From: Actinoplanes ianthinogenes | GTDB lineage: Bacteria > Actinomycetota > Actinomycetes > Mycobacteriales > Micromonosporaceae | Assembly (NCBI RefSeq): GCF_018324205.1 | Contig: NZ_AP023356.1 | Coordinates: 9,368,501-9,432,500 of the forward strand | Length of the DNA stretch: 64,000 nt | Direction: 5' to 3' | Part shown: piece by piece, positions 17,051 through 25,249 of the stretch | How the letters are laid out: every line of letters starts with the position of its first letter | How positions within the stretch are numbered: the first letter of the stretch is position 1 | Made by a program: the position numbers and the translations under genes | The notes under the pieces: generated by a model | Seen by the model: only the letters and a program-made list of their open reading frames with translations | What the model was told of the DNA's origin: nothing | Databases searched by the model: none

Positions 17051-18604
17051 GTGACCTCCACCGCTGCCCAGAGACCGGGCACGCCGGCGGCGCCACGATC
17101 ACCTCGACCACGGCAGGGCCTGGTCATGTTCGCGCTCATGCTCGCCGTCTTTCTCGGCATGCTCGACGCGCAGATCGTCGCGACCGCTCTGCCCCGCATC
17201 GTCAGTGACCTCGGCGGACTCTCCGAGTTCGCCTGGGTGACCACCGCCTACATCATCGCCAGCAGCGTCAGCACGCCGGTGTACGGCAAGCTCGGCGACC
17301 TGCTCGGCCGCAAGAACGTCTTCCTCACCGCGATCCTGTTCTTCCTGGCCGGCTCCGCCGCGTCCGGGCTGGCCCAGAGCATCGGCCAGCTCATCCTGTT
17401 CCGGGTCGTGCAGGGCATCGGCGCCGGCGGGCTGCTCGTGTCGGTGCTCGCCATCATCGGGGAGATGTTCAGCCCCCGTGAGGGCGCCAAGTACTACGGC
17501 TACTTCTCGATCGTCTTCGCGGCCAGCGCGCTGGCCGGCCCGGCGGTCGGCGGCGCGCTCACCGACCTGCTCAGCTGGCGCTGGGTCTTCTTCGTCAACG
17601 TGCCGCTCGCGCTGCTCACCCTGCTCGCGGTCGGGCTGTTCCTGCACCTGCCCGGCCAGCCGCGGCGGCCGCAGATCGATTACGCCGGCATCGTGCTGCT
17701 GACCGGCGCCATCGTCTGCCTCACCCTGGTCACCAGCTGGGGCGGGGTCCGCTACGACTGGACCTCCGGCGTCATCGTCGGGCTCGGCGTGGCCACGGTG
17801 GTCCTCACCGCCCTGTTCATCCTGGTCGAGCGCCGGGTGGCGGAGCCGGTGATCCCGCTGCGGCTGTTCAAGAACTCGACGCTGACCCTGGCCGTGCTGA
17901 TCGGCGCGCTGGCCGGCGCGGTCTTCCTCGGCTCGGTCAACTTCCTGGCGCTGTTCGTCCAGGTGGTCACCGGCGCCACCCCGACACAGTCCGGGCTGAT
18001 CCTGCTGCCGATGATGCTCGGGCTGATCGCCTCGTCGATGCTCAGCACCAAGCACATCGCCCGCACCGGGCGCTACAAGTGGTACCCGGTGGCCAGCATG
18101 GCCCTCGGCCTGGTCGCCGCCGGGCTGCTGTCGACCATGGACGCCGACACGCCGCGCGCGGTCGCGATCGGTTACATGGTCGTGCTGGGCATCGCGGCCG
18201 GGCTCAACATCCAGGTGCTCGCCATGGCCGCGCAGAACGCGGCGCCGCGCGAGGACATGGGCGCCGTCTCGGCCACCGTGCCGTTCTTCCGGACCATCGG
18301 CACCTCGATCGGGATCTCGGTGTTCGCGGCGATCTTCTACGGCCGGCTGGCGTCGTCGCTGGCCGAGCACGTGCCGGCGGAGGCGCGCGGGCACCTGTCG
18401 GTGGACGCGACCTCGTCGCAGGAGGTGCTCAAACACCTTCCGGAGGCGGTGCGGCACGGGATCGCGCAGGCGTACGCCGACGCGCTGACCCCGGTCTTCC
18501 TCGCCACGCTGCCGATGCTCGCCGTCGGGCTGGTGCTCGCGCTGCTGCTCAAAGACGTGCGGCTGCGCCAGCACCACCACGGCGGCGACTCCACCACGGA
18601 GTAG
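17051..18604 (+). CDS. MFS exporter, DHA2 (14-TM) drug resistance type
   Basis: The 517-residue permease starts with a cytoplasmic tail, then about fourteen membrane spans. Motifs include LDAQIVATALPRIVSDLGG (span 1, DHA2 motif D1-like) and GKLGDLLGRKN (motif A, GxLaDrxGrkn). The GTG at 17051 is preceded by AAGGAAA. Being inside the cluster, it most likely exports the polyketide or confers self-resistance. It ends convergently with the FAD hydroxylase gene at a shared bidirectional hairpin. Confidence 0.92.
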   Translation: MTSTAAQRPGTPAAPRSPRPRQGLVMFALMLAVFLGMLDAQIVATALPRIVSDLGGLSEFAWVTTAYIIASSVSTPVYGKLGDLLGRKNVFLTAILFFLAGSAASGLAQSIGQLILFRVVQGIGAGGLLVSVLAIIGEMFSPREGAKYYGYFSIVFAASALAGPAVGGALTDLLSWRWVFFVNVPLALLTLLAVGLFLHLPGQPRRPQIDYAGIVLLTGAIVCLTLVTSWGGVRYDWTSGVIVGLGVATVVLTALFILVERRVAEPVIPLRLFKNSTLTLAVLIGALAGAVFLGSVNFLALFVQVVTGATPTQSGLILLPMMLGLIASSMLSTKHIARTGRYKWYPVASMALGLVAAGLLSTMDADTPRAVAIGYMVVLGIAAGLNIQVLAMAAQNAAPREDMGAVSATVPFFRTIGTSIGISVFAAIFYGRLASSLAEHVPAEARGHLSVDATSSQEVLKHLPEAVRHGIAQAYADALTPVFLATLPMLAVGLVLALLLKDVRLRQHHHGGDSTTE

Positions 18605-18623
18605 GCCCCGCGCCACCCGCCCG

Positions 18624-18659
18624 CTGGTGGTCCTCCCCGGAACCGGTGAGGACCACCAG
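18624..18659. terminator. Bidirectional terminator hairpin
   Basis: The perfect 12-bp arms CTGGTGGTCCTC and GAGGACCACCAG enclose 12 bases that can also pair. It sits in the 59-base gap between the convergent exporter and FAD hydroxylase genes, serving both. Confidence 0.75.
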
Positions 18660-18663
18660 CGTT

Positions 18664-20235
18664 TCATGCTGTCGCGGGGTGCCCGAGCAGCCGGCCGAGC
18701 ACCGCGCGCAGCGTCGCGGCCGGATCCTCGGCGAGCTCGGTGGCGCGCCAGGCCACGAAGCCGTCCGGGCGGATCAGGACCGCGCCGGTGTCGCCGACGC
18801 CGTACCGGGCGGGGAACTGCCCGTCGTCGGCCAGGTCGGACCCGACCAGGTAGCGGGCCAGCGGGACGTCGGCCGGGGCGTCCAGCCAGGCCTGACCACC
18901 CGGCGCGGCCACCAGGAGGAAGTCGCGGTCGGCCAGGTCGGCGAGGGAGACCTCGCGGTCGCCGAGGCGCAACGGCAGGTACGCCGCCCGGGTGCCGGGC
19001 CGGCCCGACGCCTGCCGCGGATCCTCCACGACGGCCGGGTCGTCGTCCTCGGTGAGCACGGCGGCCGACCGGTAGCGGTGCCCGAACAGGACGGTCGCCT
19101 CCGGATGGTGCCGGGCCGCCACCTCCGGGTCGAGCCCGCTGCGCTGGAGATAGCGGATCACGCCCTGCTCGACGGTGAACCCGGCGATCGGCAGCCGCTC
19201 CCGCTCGTAGCTGTCCAGCAGGCCCGGGGCGGCGGCGCCGCGCAGCACCAGGGCCAGCTTCCAGGCCAGGTTGTGGGCGTCCTGGATGCCCAGGTTGCCG
19301 CCGAAACCGCCGGTCGGCGGCATCACGTGCGCCGAGTCGCCGACCAGGAACACCCGGCGCTCCCGGAACCGGTCGGCGACCCGGGCGGCGATCTCCCAGC
19401 TGGAGGCGTCGGTGACGGTCACCGGCAGGTCCGGCACGCCGACCGCGGCCCGCACCAGCGCGACGCACCGCTCGGGCGGGTACTCCTGGTGCCCGTCCTC
19501 GGGGCGCAGGCTCGGCGCCAGGCACCACAGCTCGGTGCCGGCCGCGCCGAGCTGGCCGAGCACACCGTGCACCTCGGGGTTGCTGACGAAGCACAGGAAG
19601 AACTTGCGGCCCGCCACGTACTGGTCCAGATCGGCCCGGAACAGGATGATCATCTGCCGGCCGAAGGTGCCCCGGCCGGTGGTGCCGATGCCCAGCCCGG
19701 ACCGGATCGGGCTGCGGTGTCCGTCGGCGGCGATCAGATACCCGGCCCGGACGGTGCGTTCGGCGCCGTCGGCCCCGCGCACGACCGCGCTCACCCCGTC
19801 CGCGTCCTGGGTGTAGCGGACCAGCTCGGTGCCGAAGCGGATGTCGGCGCCGAGCCGCTCGGCCTCCGCCCGCAGGATCGGCTCCAGCCGGTCCTGCCCG
19901 ATCAGCGTCCACCCGGTACGGCTCACCCCGTGGGTGTCGTGCCGGAACGGCCCGTCGAAGCGGCCGAGCTCGTCGCCGGCCAGCGACCGCACCTGGAGGA
20001 TGTCGCCGTACTGGGCGTTCGGGGTCTCGGCCGCGCGCACCCGGTCGCCCAGCCCGATGGCGTCGAGCAGCTCCATCGTGCGCGGGCTGGCCGCCTGCGC
20101 ACGGGGGTGCGCGGAGATCTCCGGGTGGCGTTCGACGAGCAGCGGCCGGACGCCGTGCCGGGCCAGGAACAGCGCGGACGCCAGGCCGGCCAGGCTGCCG
20201 CCGACGATCAGCACGGGTGTCTCGTCATCAGTCAC
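18664..20235 (-). CDS. FAD-dependent aromatic hydroxylase
   Basis: The 523-residue group A flavoprotein has VLIVGGSLAGLASALFLARH at its start, ADGHRSPIRSGL near 170 and the GD motif VFLVGDSAHVMPPTGGFGG near 300. It ends with a C-terminal thioredoxin-like domain. The PRTMELL segment places it with the hydroxylases at 25246 and 27907, a TcmG-like subfamily. The GTG at 20235 is preceded by AAGGAG. It is divergent from the methyltransferase gene at 20370; SARP-like heptamers lie between them on both strands. It probably oxygenates the polyketide core. Confidence 0.9.
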   Translation of the reverse strand: MTDDETPVLIVGGSLAGLASALFLARHGVRPLLVERHPEISAHPRAQAASPRTMELLDAIGLGDRVRAAETPNAQYGDILQVRSLAGDELGRFDGPFRHDTHGVSRTGWTLIGQDRLEPILRAEAERLGADIRFGTELVRYTQDADGVSAVVRGADGAERTVRAGYLIAADGHRSPIRSGLGIGTTGRGTFGRQMIILFRADLDQYVAGRKFFLCFVSNPEVHGVLGQLGAAGTELWCLAPSLRPEDGHQEYPPERCVALVRAAVGVPDLPVTVTDASSWEIAARVADRFRERRVFLVGDSAHVMPPTGGFGGNLGIQDAHNLAWKLALVLRGAAAPGLLDSYERERLPIAGFTVEQGVIRYLQRSGLDPEVAARHHPEATVLFGHRYRSAAVLTEDDDPAVVEDPRQASGRPGTRAAYLPLRLGDREVSLADLADRDFLLVAAPGGQAWLDAPADVPLARYLVGSDLADDGQFPARYGVGDTGAVLIRPDGFVAWRATELAEDPAATLRAVLGRLLGHPATA

Positions 20236-20265
20236 GGATGCTCCTTCGGGTCGGGAATCCCGCAC

Positions 20266-20309
20266 AGCAAACCGGGTCCGGCTGGAGGTTCCGTCGAGGA
20301 TCGAGCGAC
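20266..20309 (-). promoter_or_regulatory. Possible SARP-type promoter for the hydroxylase at 20235
   Basis: On the minus strand three heptamers GTCGCTC, CTCGACG and CTCCAGC follow each other at 11-bp intervals. The last is separated by 9 bp from TTTGCT, a weak -10 element. Only the heptamer nearest the start matches the cluster pattern well. The site overlaps the plus-strand one, so one SARP complex could serve both directions. Confidence 0.4.
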
Positions 20310-20332
20310 ATTCCAGGCCCGCCCGGCAGCGT
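20289..20332 (+). promoter_or_regulatory. SARP-type promoter for the methyltransferase
   Basis: The heptamers TTCCGTC (20289), ATCGAGC (20300) and TTCCAGG (20311) are exactly 11 bp apart with 4-base spacers. Nine bases then lead to CAGCGT (20327-20332), a -10-like hexamer. The spacing is identical to the elements at 29526 and 35030, which both use CAGGGT. Confidence 0.55.
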
Positions 20333-20369
20333 GGTGCCGTCGCACCGTCAATCAGAGATGAGGAACGCC

Positions 20370-21176
20370 GTGACCCGTCCCAGCTGGGCGCCCCCGGAGA
20401 TCGACATCGACCGGCCGAGCATCGCCCGGGTCTACGACTACTGGATCGGCGGCACCCACAACTTCCCGGTCGACCGGGAGGTCGGCCGCACCGTGGAGCA
20501 GGCCAATCCGCTGCTGCCCAAGACGTTCCGGGCCAACCGCGCCTTCCTGCGGCGCGCCGTGCGGGAGTTGTCGGCGCTCGGCGTCCGGCAGTTCCTCGAC
20601 GTGGGCTCCGGCATCCCGACCGAGGGCAACGTGCACGAGATCGCGCTGGCCGGCGACCCGGACAGCCGGGTCGTGTACGTCGACATCGACCCGGTCGCGG
20701 TCGCGCACGCCGGGGCGATCCTGGCCGGCGAGCCGCGTGCGGTGGCCATCCAGGGCGACCTGTTCAAGTGGGCCGACATCCTGGATGCGCCGGAGACCCG
20801 CGGGCTGCTCGACTTCGACCAGCCGATCGCGGTGATCCTGGCCGCGATCATCCACTTCGTGCCGCCGGAGGCGGACCCGGTCGCGCTGGTCGACAAGTAC
20901 GTCGAGCCGCTCGCCCCGGGCAGCTACCTGGTCGTCACGCACGCCGGCGCGGAGACCGTGCCGGACGCCACGCCCGGCTTCGCGGCCCGGTACCAGGGCG
21001 CCGTGAACGAGGTGATCTGGCGCGACCGGGCCGAGCTGACCACCCTGTTCCACGGGCTGGACCTGCTCGAGCCCGGGGTGGTGCCGGTGCCGCTGTGGCG
21101 TCCCGAGCCCGGCGGCGACCCGGACAACCTGGGCGCGGACGCCCCGATGCTGGCCGGTGTGGCCCGCAAGCCTTAG
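20370..21176 (+). CDS. SAM-dependent methyltransferase family protein (DUF574 type)
   Basis: The 268-residue protein has the DUF574/Methyltransf_19 signature. Residues about 10-30 contain RVYDYWIGGTHNFP; a SAM-binding loop FLDVGSGIPTEGN is near 80; YVDIDPVAVAHA follows. This family is abundant in actinomycetes and its methylation targets are not established. GAGGAA precedes the GTG at 20370. A SARP-like promoter lies 38 bases upstream, so it may belong to the pathway, although the family is also common outside clusters. Its stop overlaps the convergent MarR stop. Confidence 0.85.
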   Translation: MTRPSWAPPEIDIDRPSIARVYDYWIGGTHNFPVDREVGRTVEQANPLLPKTFRANRAFLRRAVRELSALGVRQFLDVGSGIPTEGNVHEIALAGDPDSRVVYVDIDPVAVAHAGAILAGEPRAVAIQGDLFKWADILDAPETRGLLDFDQPIAVILAAIIHFVPPEADPVALVDKYVEPLAPGSYLVVTHAGAETVPDATPGFAARYQGAVNEVIWRDRAELTTLFHGLDLLEPGVVPVPLWRPEPGGDPDNLGADAPMLAGVARKP

Positions 21177-21640
21177 TCGTCGGCGCCGGGCTTCTGGTCC
21201 GGCAGCGCCGCCAGCGCGTCGACGTACTTGATCAGCAGGCGGGCGAACTCCAGGCGCTCGTGCTCCGGCCAGTCGCGGGTGATGTGCTCGTAGGCCTCGC
21301 GCTGGTGCTGGCGGAAGTCCGCCAGCATCGCGCTGCCCGCCTCGGTCAGCTCCACCACGGTGCGCCGCCCGTCGCGCTGCGAGGCGACCCGGCGCAGGTA
21401 TCCGGCCGAGATGGCGTCGGAGACCATGCGGCTCGCGGCCGACGGATCGACCGCGAGCCGCTCGGCGATGTCGCCGACCGTGATGTCGTGGTCGGCCCGC
21501 TCGGCGGCGTCGTACGCGATCTGCAGGACGCGGGTCCGGGTCAGGTCCCGGCGCGAGATCGGCTTCTGCGCGTTGAGGGCGACCGACCTGCCCAACCGGG
21601 AGAAGGCCGGGCCCACCGCGTCCATCAAGTCTTCGCCCAT
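21173..21640 (-). CDS. MarR-family regulator
   Basis: From the ATG at 21640 this is a 155-residue MarR protein. The winged helix is at about 45-100 (ITVGDIAERLAVDPSAASRMVSDAISAGYLRRV) and ends in the wing DGRRTVVELTEAG. Longer in-frame starts exist (ATG 21676), but that codon lies within the operator palindrome, so the internal start is preferred with moderate certainty. It is divergent from the operon at 21842. Related palindromes at three other cluster promoters suggest it is a cluster-wide repressor responding to a pathway product or intermediate. Confidence 0.88.
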   Translation of the reverse strand: MGEDLMDAVGPAFSRLGRSVALNAQKPISRRDLTRTRVLQIAYDAAERADHDITVGDIAERLAVDPSAASRMVSDAISAGYLRRVASQRDGRRTVVELTEAGSAMLADFRQHQREAYEHITRDWPEHERLEFARLLIKYVDALAALPDQKPGADD

Positions 21641-21666
21641 GTCCACCGTTCGTCGATCGGTTATGC

Positions 21667-21690
21667 GTGAGGTCATACATATGACTTCAC
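21667..21690. promoter_or_regulatory. MarR operator palindrome
   Basis: The core GTCATACATATGAC (21672-21685) is a perfect palindrome apart from the central two bases. It extends on both sides to 11-base arms with one mismatch. It lies between the MarR gene and the divergent operon starting at 21842, as expected for autoregulation. Confidence 0.7.
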
Positions 21691-21841
21691 TTCGCGCAGA
21701 TGCTACCCCGCCCCGGCCGGCCCTGACATCGTCCCGCACCGCACATCACGGCTACAGCGTCGCTCGACCGGCGTTCGAAGGCGGGCCCCGACAGTGATGG
21801 CCGGCGCGGGAACGGCCCGCCCCCGGACAGAGGAGAGCGCC

Positions 21842-22255
21842 TTGAGCGACGCCGTCACCACCACCCTGCCCGCCGGCCACCGCGCGTCGGTGGCGCGCCG
21901 GCTGGTCGGCTCCTGGACCACCGTGCTGGACAACGACGGCACGCCGGTCATCGGGCTGTCGGCCTTCACCGCGGACGGGGGAGTCATCCTCACCCAGCTG
22001 AACGCGAAGAACATCGGGCTCGGCAACTGGGCCGCGACCGGCGCCGACACCTTCGTCTACAACGCGCACATCCTGGCCGCCGACGAGAACGGCGGCTTCA
22101 AGGGGACCGCGCACATCACTGTCAACGGCACGCTGACCGCGGACGACAGCTGGACCGGCGACGGCGGCGCGACCTTCCACGACGCCGACGGCAAGCCGCT
22201 GCGCAGCCACGGCGGGTCGGCCGTCACCGCCACCAAGTACGGCGTCGGCCAGTAA
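21842..22255 (+). CDS. Small beta-barrel (lipocalin-like) protein of unknown function
   Basis: The 137-residue protein starts at a TTG preceded by AGGAGAG. It is dominated by beta strands: GSWTTVLDNDG, VIGLSAFTADGGVILTQ, GNWAATGADTFVYNA, FKGTAHITVNGTLTADDSW. This suggests a calycin or lipocalin-like barrel of the kind found beside aromatic polyketide oxygenases, but no catalytic residues can be named. Its stop overlaps the next start (TAATG), so it is translationally coupled to the oxidase. An ATG start at 21797 is possible but lacks a ribosome site. Confidence 0.7.
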   Translation: MSDAVTTTLPAGHRASVARRLVGSWTTVLDNDGTPVIGLSAFTADGGVILTQLNAKNIGLGNWAATGADTFVYNAHILAADENGGFKGTAHITVNGTLTADDSWTGDGGATFHDADGKPLRSHGGSAVTATKYGVGQ

Positions 22256-23682
22256 TGCCGTCCGTCGCATCCTCGGTGGCGTGGACCGCGCTGACCGACC
22301 GGCTCGCCGGTGACCTGGTCCGCCCCGGCGACGACCGCTATCCGCAGGCTCGCGAGCTGCAACAGGTGGAGTACGACGCGGTCGAGCCGCTCGCCGTCGC
22401 CTACTGCGCCACGGCCGCCGACGTGCAGGCGGCCGTCCGGTTCGCCGCCGAGCAGGACGTCCCGGTCCGGGTGCGCAGCGGCGGGCACAGTCACAACGGC
22501 TGGTCCACCGGCGAGGCGCTGATCATCGACGTGTCCCGGATCGATCACGTCCGGCTCACCGGCTCGACCGTGCACCTCGGGCCGGGGCTGCGCTCGGTCG
22601 ACGCGCTCGACCGGCTCGGCCCGCTCGGCCGGCAGATCGTCACCGGCACCTTCCCGACCGTCGCGGCCGGCGGCTTCCTGGCCGGCGGCGGCCTCGGCTG
22701 GCAGACCCGCCGGTTCGGGGTGGGCAGCGACCGGCTGGTCTCGGCCGACGTGGTGCTCGCCGACGGCCGGCTGGTGCACTGCGACGCCGAGCGGGAGCCC
22801 GACCTGTTCTGGGCGCTGCGCGGCGGTGGCGGAGGCACCTTCGGCGTGGTGGTCGACTACGAGGTGCGGGCGATCGCGGCGCCGCACCTGGTCCGTTACG
22901 ACACCACCTGGCCGCTGGACCGGGCGCCGCAGATCCTCGCCGCCTGGCAGGACTGGTGCGTGGCGGCGCCGGACACGCTCGGCTCGTCGCTGGTCGTGCT
23001 GCCGTCGTTCGGCCCGGGCAAACCGGCGTCGATCCGGATCTGGGGCGTCTCGCTGGGCGGCGCGGAGCGGCTCGGCGCCGAGCTGGCGCACCTGGCCGAC
23101 GGGGCCGGGACCGCGCCCGCCGAGGCCCGGGTGACCGGGCCGGAGCCGTATGCCGAGGCGATGCACCGCAGCCTGTGCGGCGAGCTGTCGCCGGCCGAGT
23201 GCCAGCGCGCCGGGACGAACCCGCGGGCGCGGGGGCACCGGCACCCGTACACGCTGCGCACGTACCGGCTCACCGACCGGGCCATGACGGGCGCGGAGGC
23301 GTCGGCCGCGATCGAGGCCTGGGACCCGTCGCTCGACCAGGAGCGGTACCTGCTGCTGATCGCGGTCGGCGGGCGGGCCAACGACCTCGATCCGGGCGCC
23401 ACGGCGTACGTCCACCGCACCGCCCGTTTCCTGGCCGGCTTCCAGTACGCCCTGCGCGCCCCGCGCCCCGAGGCGATGCCGGACGCCTGGGCGTGGACCG
23501 ACCGCACCGCCGCCACCCTGGACCCGGTCGCCTGCGGCTCCTACGTGAACTTCCCCAGCAGCCGCACCGAGCCGGACTGGCCGTCCCGCTTCTTCGGCGC
23601 CAACCTGCCCCGGCTGCGGGCGGTCAAGCGCGCCGTCGACCCGGGCAACTTCTTCCGGCACGACCAGAGCCTCGAGCCGTGA
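22255..23682 (+). CDS. Berberine-bridge-enzyme-like FAD oxidoreductase
   Basis: The 475-residue oxidase has a PCMH-type FAD domain with VRVRSGGHSHNGWS, where His78 would bind FAD covalently. The loop GTFPTVAAGGFLAGGGLGW follows. In bicovalent members this loop carries a Cys (GxCPTV); here that position is Thr-Phe, so attachment should be through His only. The C-terminal BBE domain ends VDPGNFFRHDQSLE. It would oxidise a hydroxyl or ring carbon of the polyketide (compare AknOx- and GilR-type enzymes). It is part of the chain of overlapping genes 21842-29475. Confidence 0.9.
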   Translation: MPSVASSVAWTALTDRLAGDLVRPGDDRYPQARELQQVEYDAVEPLAVAYCATAADVQAAVRFAAEQDVPVRVRSGGHSHNGWSTGEALIIDVSRIDHVRLTGSTVHLGPGLRSVDALDRLGPLGRQIVTGTFPTVAAGGFLAGGGLGWQTRRFGVGSDRLVSADVVLADGRLVHCDAEREPDLFWALRGGGGGTFGVVVDYEVRAIAAPHLVRYDTTWPLDRAPQILAAWQDWCVAAPDTLGSSLVVLPSFGPGKPASIRIWGVSLGGAERLGAELAHLADGAGTAPAEARVTGPEPYAEAMHRSLCGELSPAECQRAGTNPRARGHRHPYTLRTYRLTDRAMTGAEASAAIEAWDPSLDQERYLLLIAVGGRANDLDPGATAYVHRTARFLAGFQYALRAPRPEAMPDAWAWTDRTAATLDPVACGSYVNFPSSRTEPDWPSRFFGANLPRLRAVKRAVDPGNFFRHDQSLEP

Positions 23683-23873
23683 GCTGGCCGCGGTGGTGTC
23701 GCACCGGCGCCGCGCTGCTCTGGGAGGGCCTGATCGCGGTCGGCGCGGCGCACTTCGGCGCGGTGGCCCCGCCGCCGACCGGGCTGCGCGCGGAGCGGCT
23801 GCTCTGGGGCCAGCTCGGCGAGGTCGAGCGGCTGCTGCCGCTGCTCGCCGAGGCCGGCCGGGAGCCGGGGTGA
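23679..23873 (+). CDS. Small 64-residue coupled protein
   Basis: A GTG at 23679 overlaps the oxidase stop by four bases (GTGA), and its own stop overlaps the next gene by four bases. The frame gives 64 residues starting MSWPRWCRTGAALLWEGLIA, then a hydrophobic stretch LIAVGAAHFGAVAPP and an acidic tail. The double overlap and G/C-ending codons argue that it is real. I do not recognise it; it may be a membrane-associated accessory of the transporter or oxidase. Confidence 0.6.
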   Translation: MSWPRWCRTGAALLWEGLIAVGAAHFGAVAPPPTGLRAERLLWGQLGEVERLLPLLAEAGREPG

Positions 23874-25249
23874 GCGGGCGCCTCGGACCGCTGTTCGTGC
23901 TGGACATGTGCGAGCGGTTCAGCTTCTTCGGCCTGGCCGCGACCCTGGTGCTGTACCTGGTCGCGGGCGACGGCCCGGGGCTGCCGGCGACGCAGGCGGC
24001 GGCGGTGTTCGGCGCGTACGTGTCGGTGTCGTTCCTGAGTGGGGGACCGGGTGGCTGGGTTGCCGACCGGCTGCTCGGTCCTCGCGCCGCGGCGCTGACC
24101 GGCGGGACGCTGATCGCCTGCGGTCACCTGCTGCTCGCCGCCACGGCGTTGTACGCCGGCCTGCTCTGCCTCGCGGCCGGCACCGGCCTGCTCAAGCCGG
24201 CCACCGCCGCGCTGGTCGCCGAGCTGCCGTCCGGGCGCACCCGGACCGCCTCCCTGTATTCGGTCTTCTACGTCAGCATCCAGTTCAGTGCGATCGCCGG
24301 ACCGCTGGTGGCCGGGCTGGCCGCCGACCGGGCGGGGTGGACGGTCGCGTTCGCGGCGCCGGCCGTGGTGATGGTGGCCGGCCTGATCATCTTTGCCACC
24401 GGGGCGGTCCCGGCGCACGGCCCGCAGCGTCCCTTGGCGCCGGAGGAGGTGCGCCGGCTCGGATGGCGGGTGGCCGCCGGGATCGGGCTGCTGGCGGTGC
24501 TGCTGGCCGTCGCCCCGATGCTGATCGTGCTGGGCCTGATCACCGTCGCGGCGCCCTTCGTCGACCTGGGACTGCTGCGCCGGGCGGTCGCCGCCGACCC
24601 GGCCGCGCGGCGCCGCCTGACGTCACTGGCCTGGCTGCTCGGGGCCTCGTCGGCCTACTGGGCGATCTTCGCGCAGGGCTCGTCGGCGCTCGCGCTGTTC
24701 GCCCGCGACCACACCGACCGGGTCGCCGCCGGGTTCACCGTGCCGGCCGCCTGGCTCCAGGCGCTGCACCCGGCGCTGGTGCTGGTGCTCGCGCCGCTGT
24801 ACGCCGCGATGCGCCGGCGCCGGGACATCCCGCGCCGCCCGGCCCGGTCGTTCGCGGCCGCGCTCGCCGCGGCCGGCGCCAGCTTCGTGCTGCTCGCCGT
24901 CGCCCAGGTGCAGGCCGCCGCCGGTCCGGTCCCCGCCTGGTGGCTGGGCGGCGTCTACCTGCTCCAGGCGGCCGGTGAGCTGGTCGTCGGGCCGCTCGGC
25001 CTGGCGCTGACCGCCCGGCTCGCGCCGCCCGGACTGACCGCCCGCTACCTCGGCCTGTACGGGCTTTTCGCGGCGCTGGGCGCGCTGGCCGGCAACCGGC
25101 TCTACCTGCTCACCAGCGTGGTGGCACCGGAGACCTACTTCGCCGGCTGCGGCCTGGCGGTCGCGGCGGTGGGCGCCGCGCTGCTGGTGCCCGGCGCGGA
25201 CCGGCGGGCCCCAGTGACGGCTTTACCGGAGAGAGTGAGGAACGGATGA
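23870..25249 (+). CDS. POT/PTR-type MFS transporter
   Basis: The 459-residue membrane protein from the GTG at 23870 has about twelve spans. LDMCERFSFFGLAATLVLYL at the start is the ERFxxxGxxxxL/I motif of proton-dependent oligopeptide transporters. GLLKPATAALVAEL resembles the second PTR motif. In the cluster it is probably a second exporter or an importer of a precursor. Leu452 is encoded by TTA (25223-25225), so the bldA tRNA may limit it. It overlaps the next gene (ATGA). Confidence 0.85.
   Translation: MSGRLGPLFVLDMCERFSFFGLAATLVLYLVAGDGPGLPATQAAAVFGAYVSVSFLSGGPGGWVADRLLGPRAAALTGGTLIACGHLLLAATALYAGLLCLAAGTGLLKPATAALVAELPSGRTRTASLYSVFYVSIQFSAIAGPLVAGLAADRAGWTVAFAAPAVVMVAGLIIFATGAVPAHGPQRPLAPEEVRRLGWRVAAGIGLLAVLLAVAPMLIVLGLITVAAPFVDLGLLRRAVAADPAARRRLTSLAWLLGASSAYWAIFAQGSSALALFARDHTDRVAAGFTVPAAWLQALHPALVLVLAPLYAAMRRRRDIPRRPARSFAAALAAAGASFVLLAVAQVQAAAGPVPAWWLGGVYLLQAAGELVVGPLGLALTARLAPPGLTARYLGLYGLFAALGALAGNRLYLLTSVVAPETYFAGCGLAVAAVGAALLVPGADRRAPVTALPERVRNG

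Noticed and set aside
17099-19912. Very long open minus-strand frame (937 codons) across the exporter and a hydroxylase
   Set aside because: It runs antisense to two clearly recognisable genes and its translation is Arg/Gly/Pro-rich without domains. Such frames are a by-product of G/C-rich third positions.
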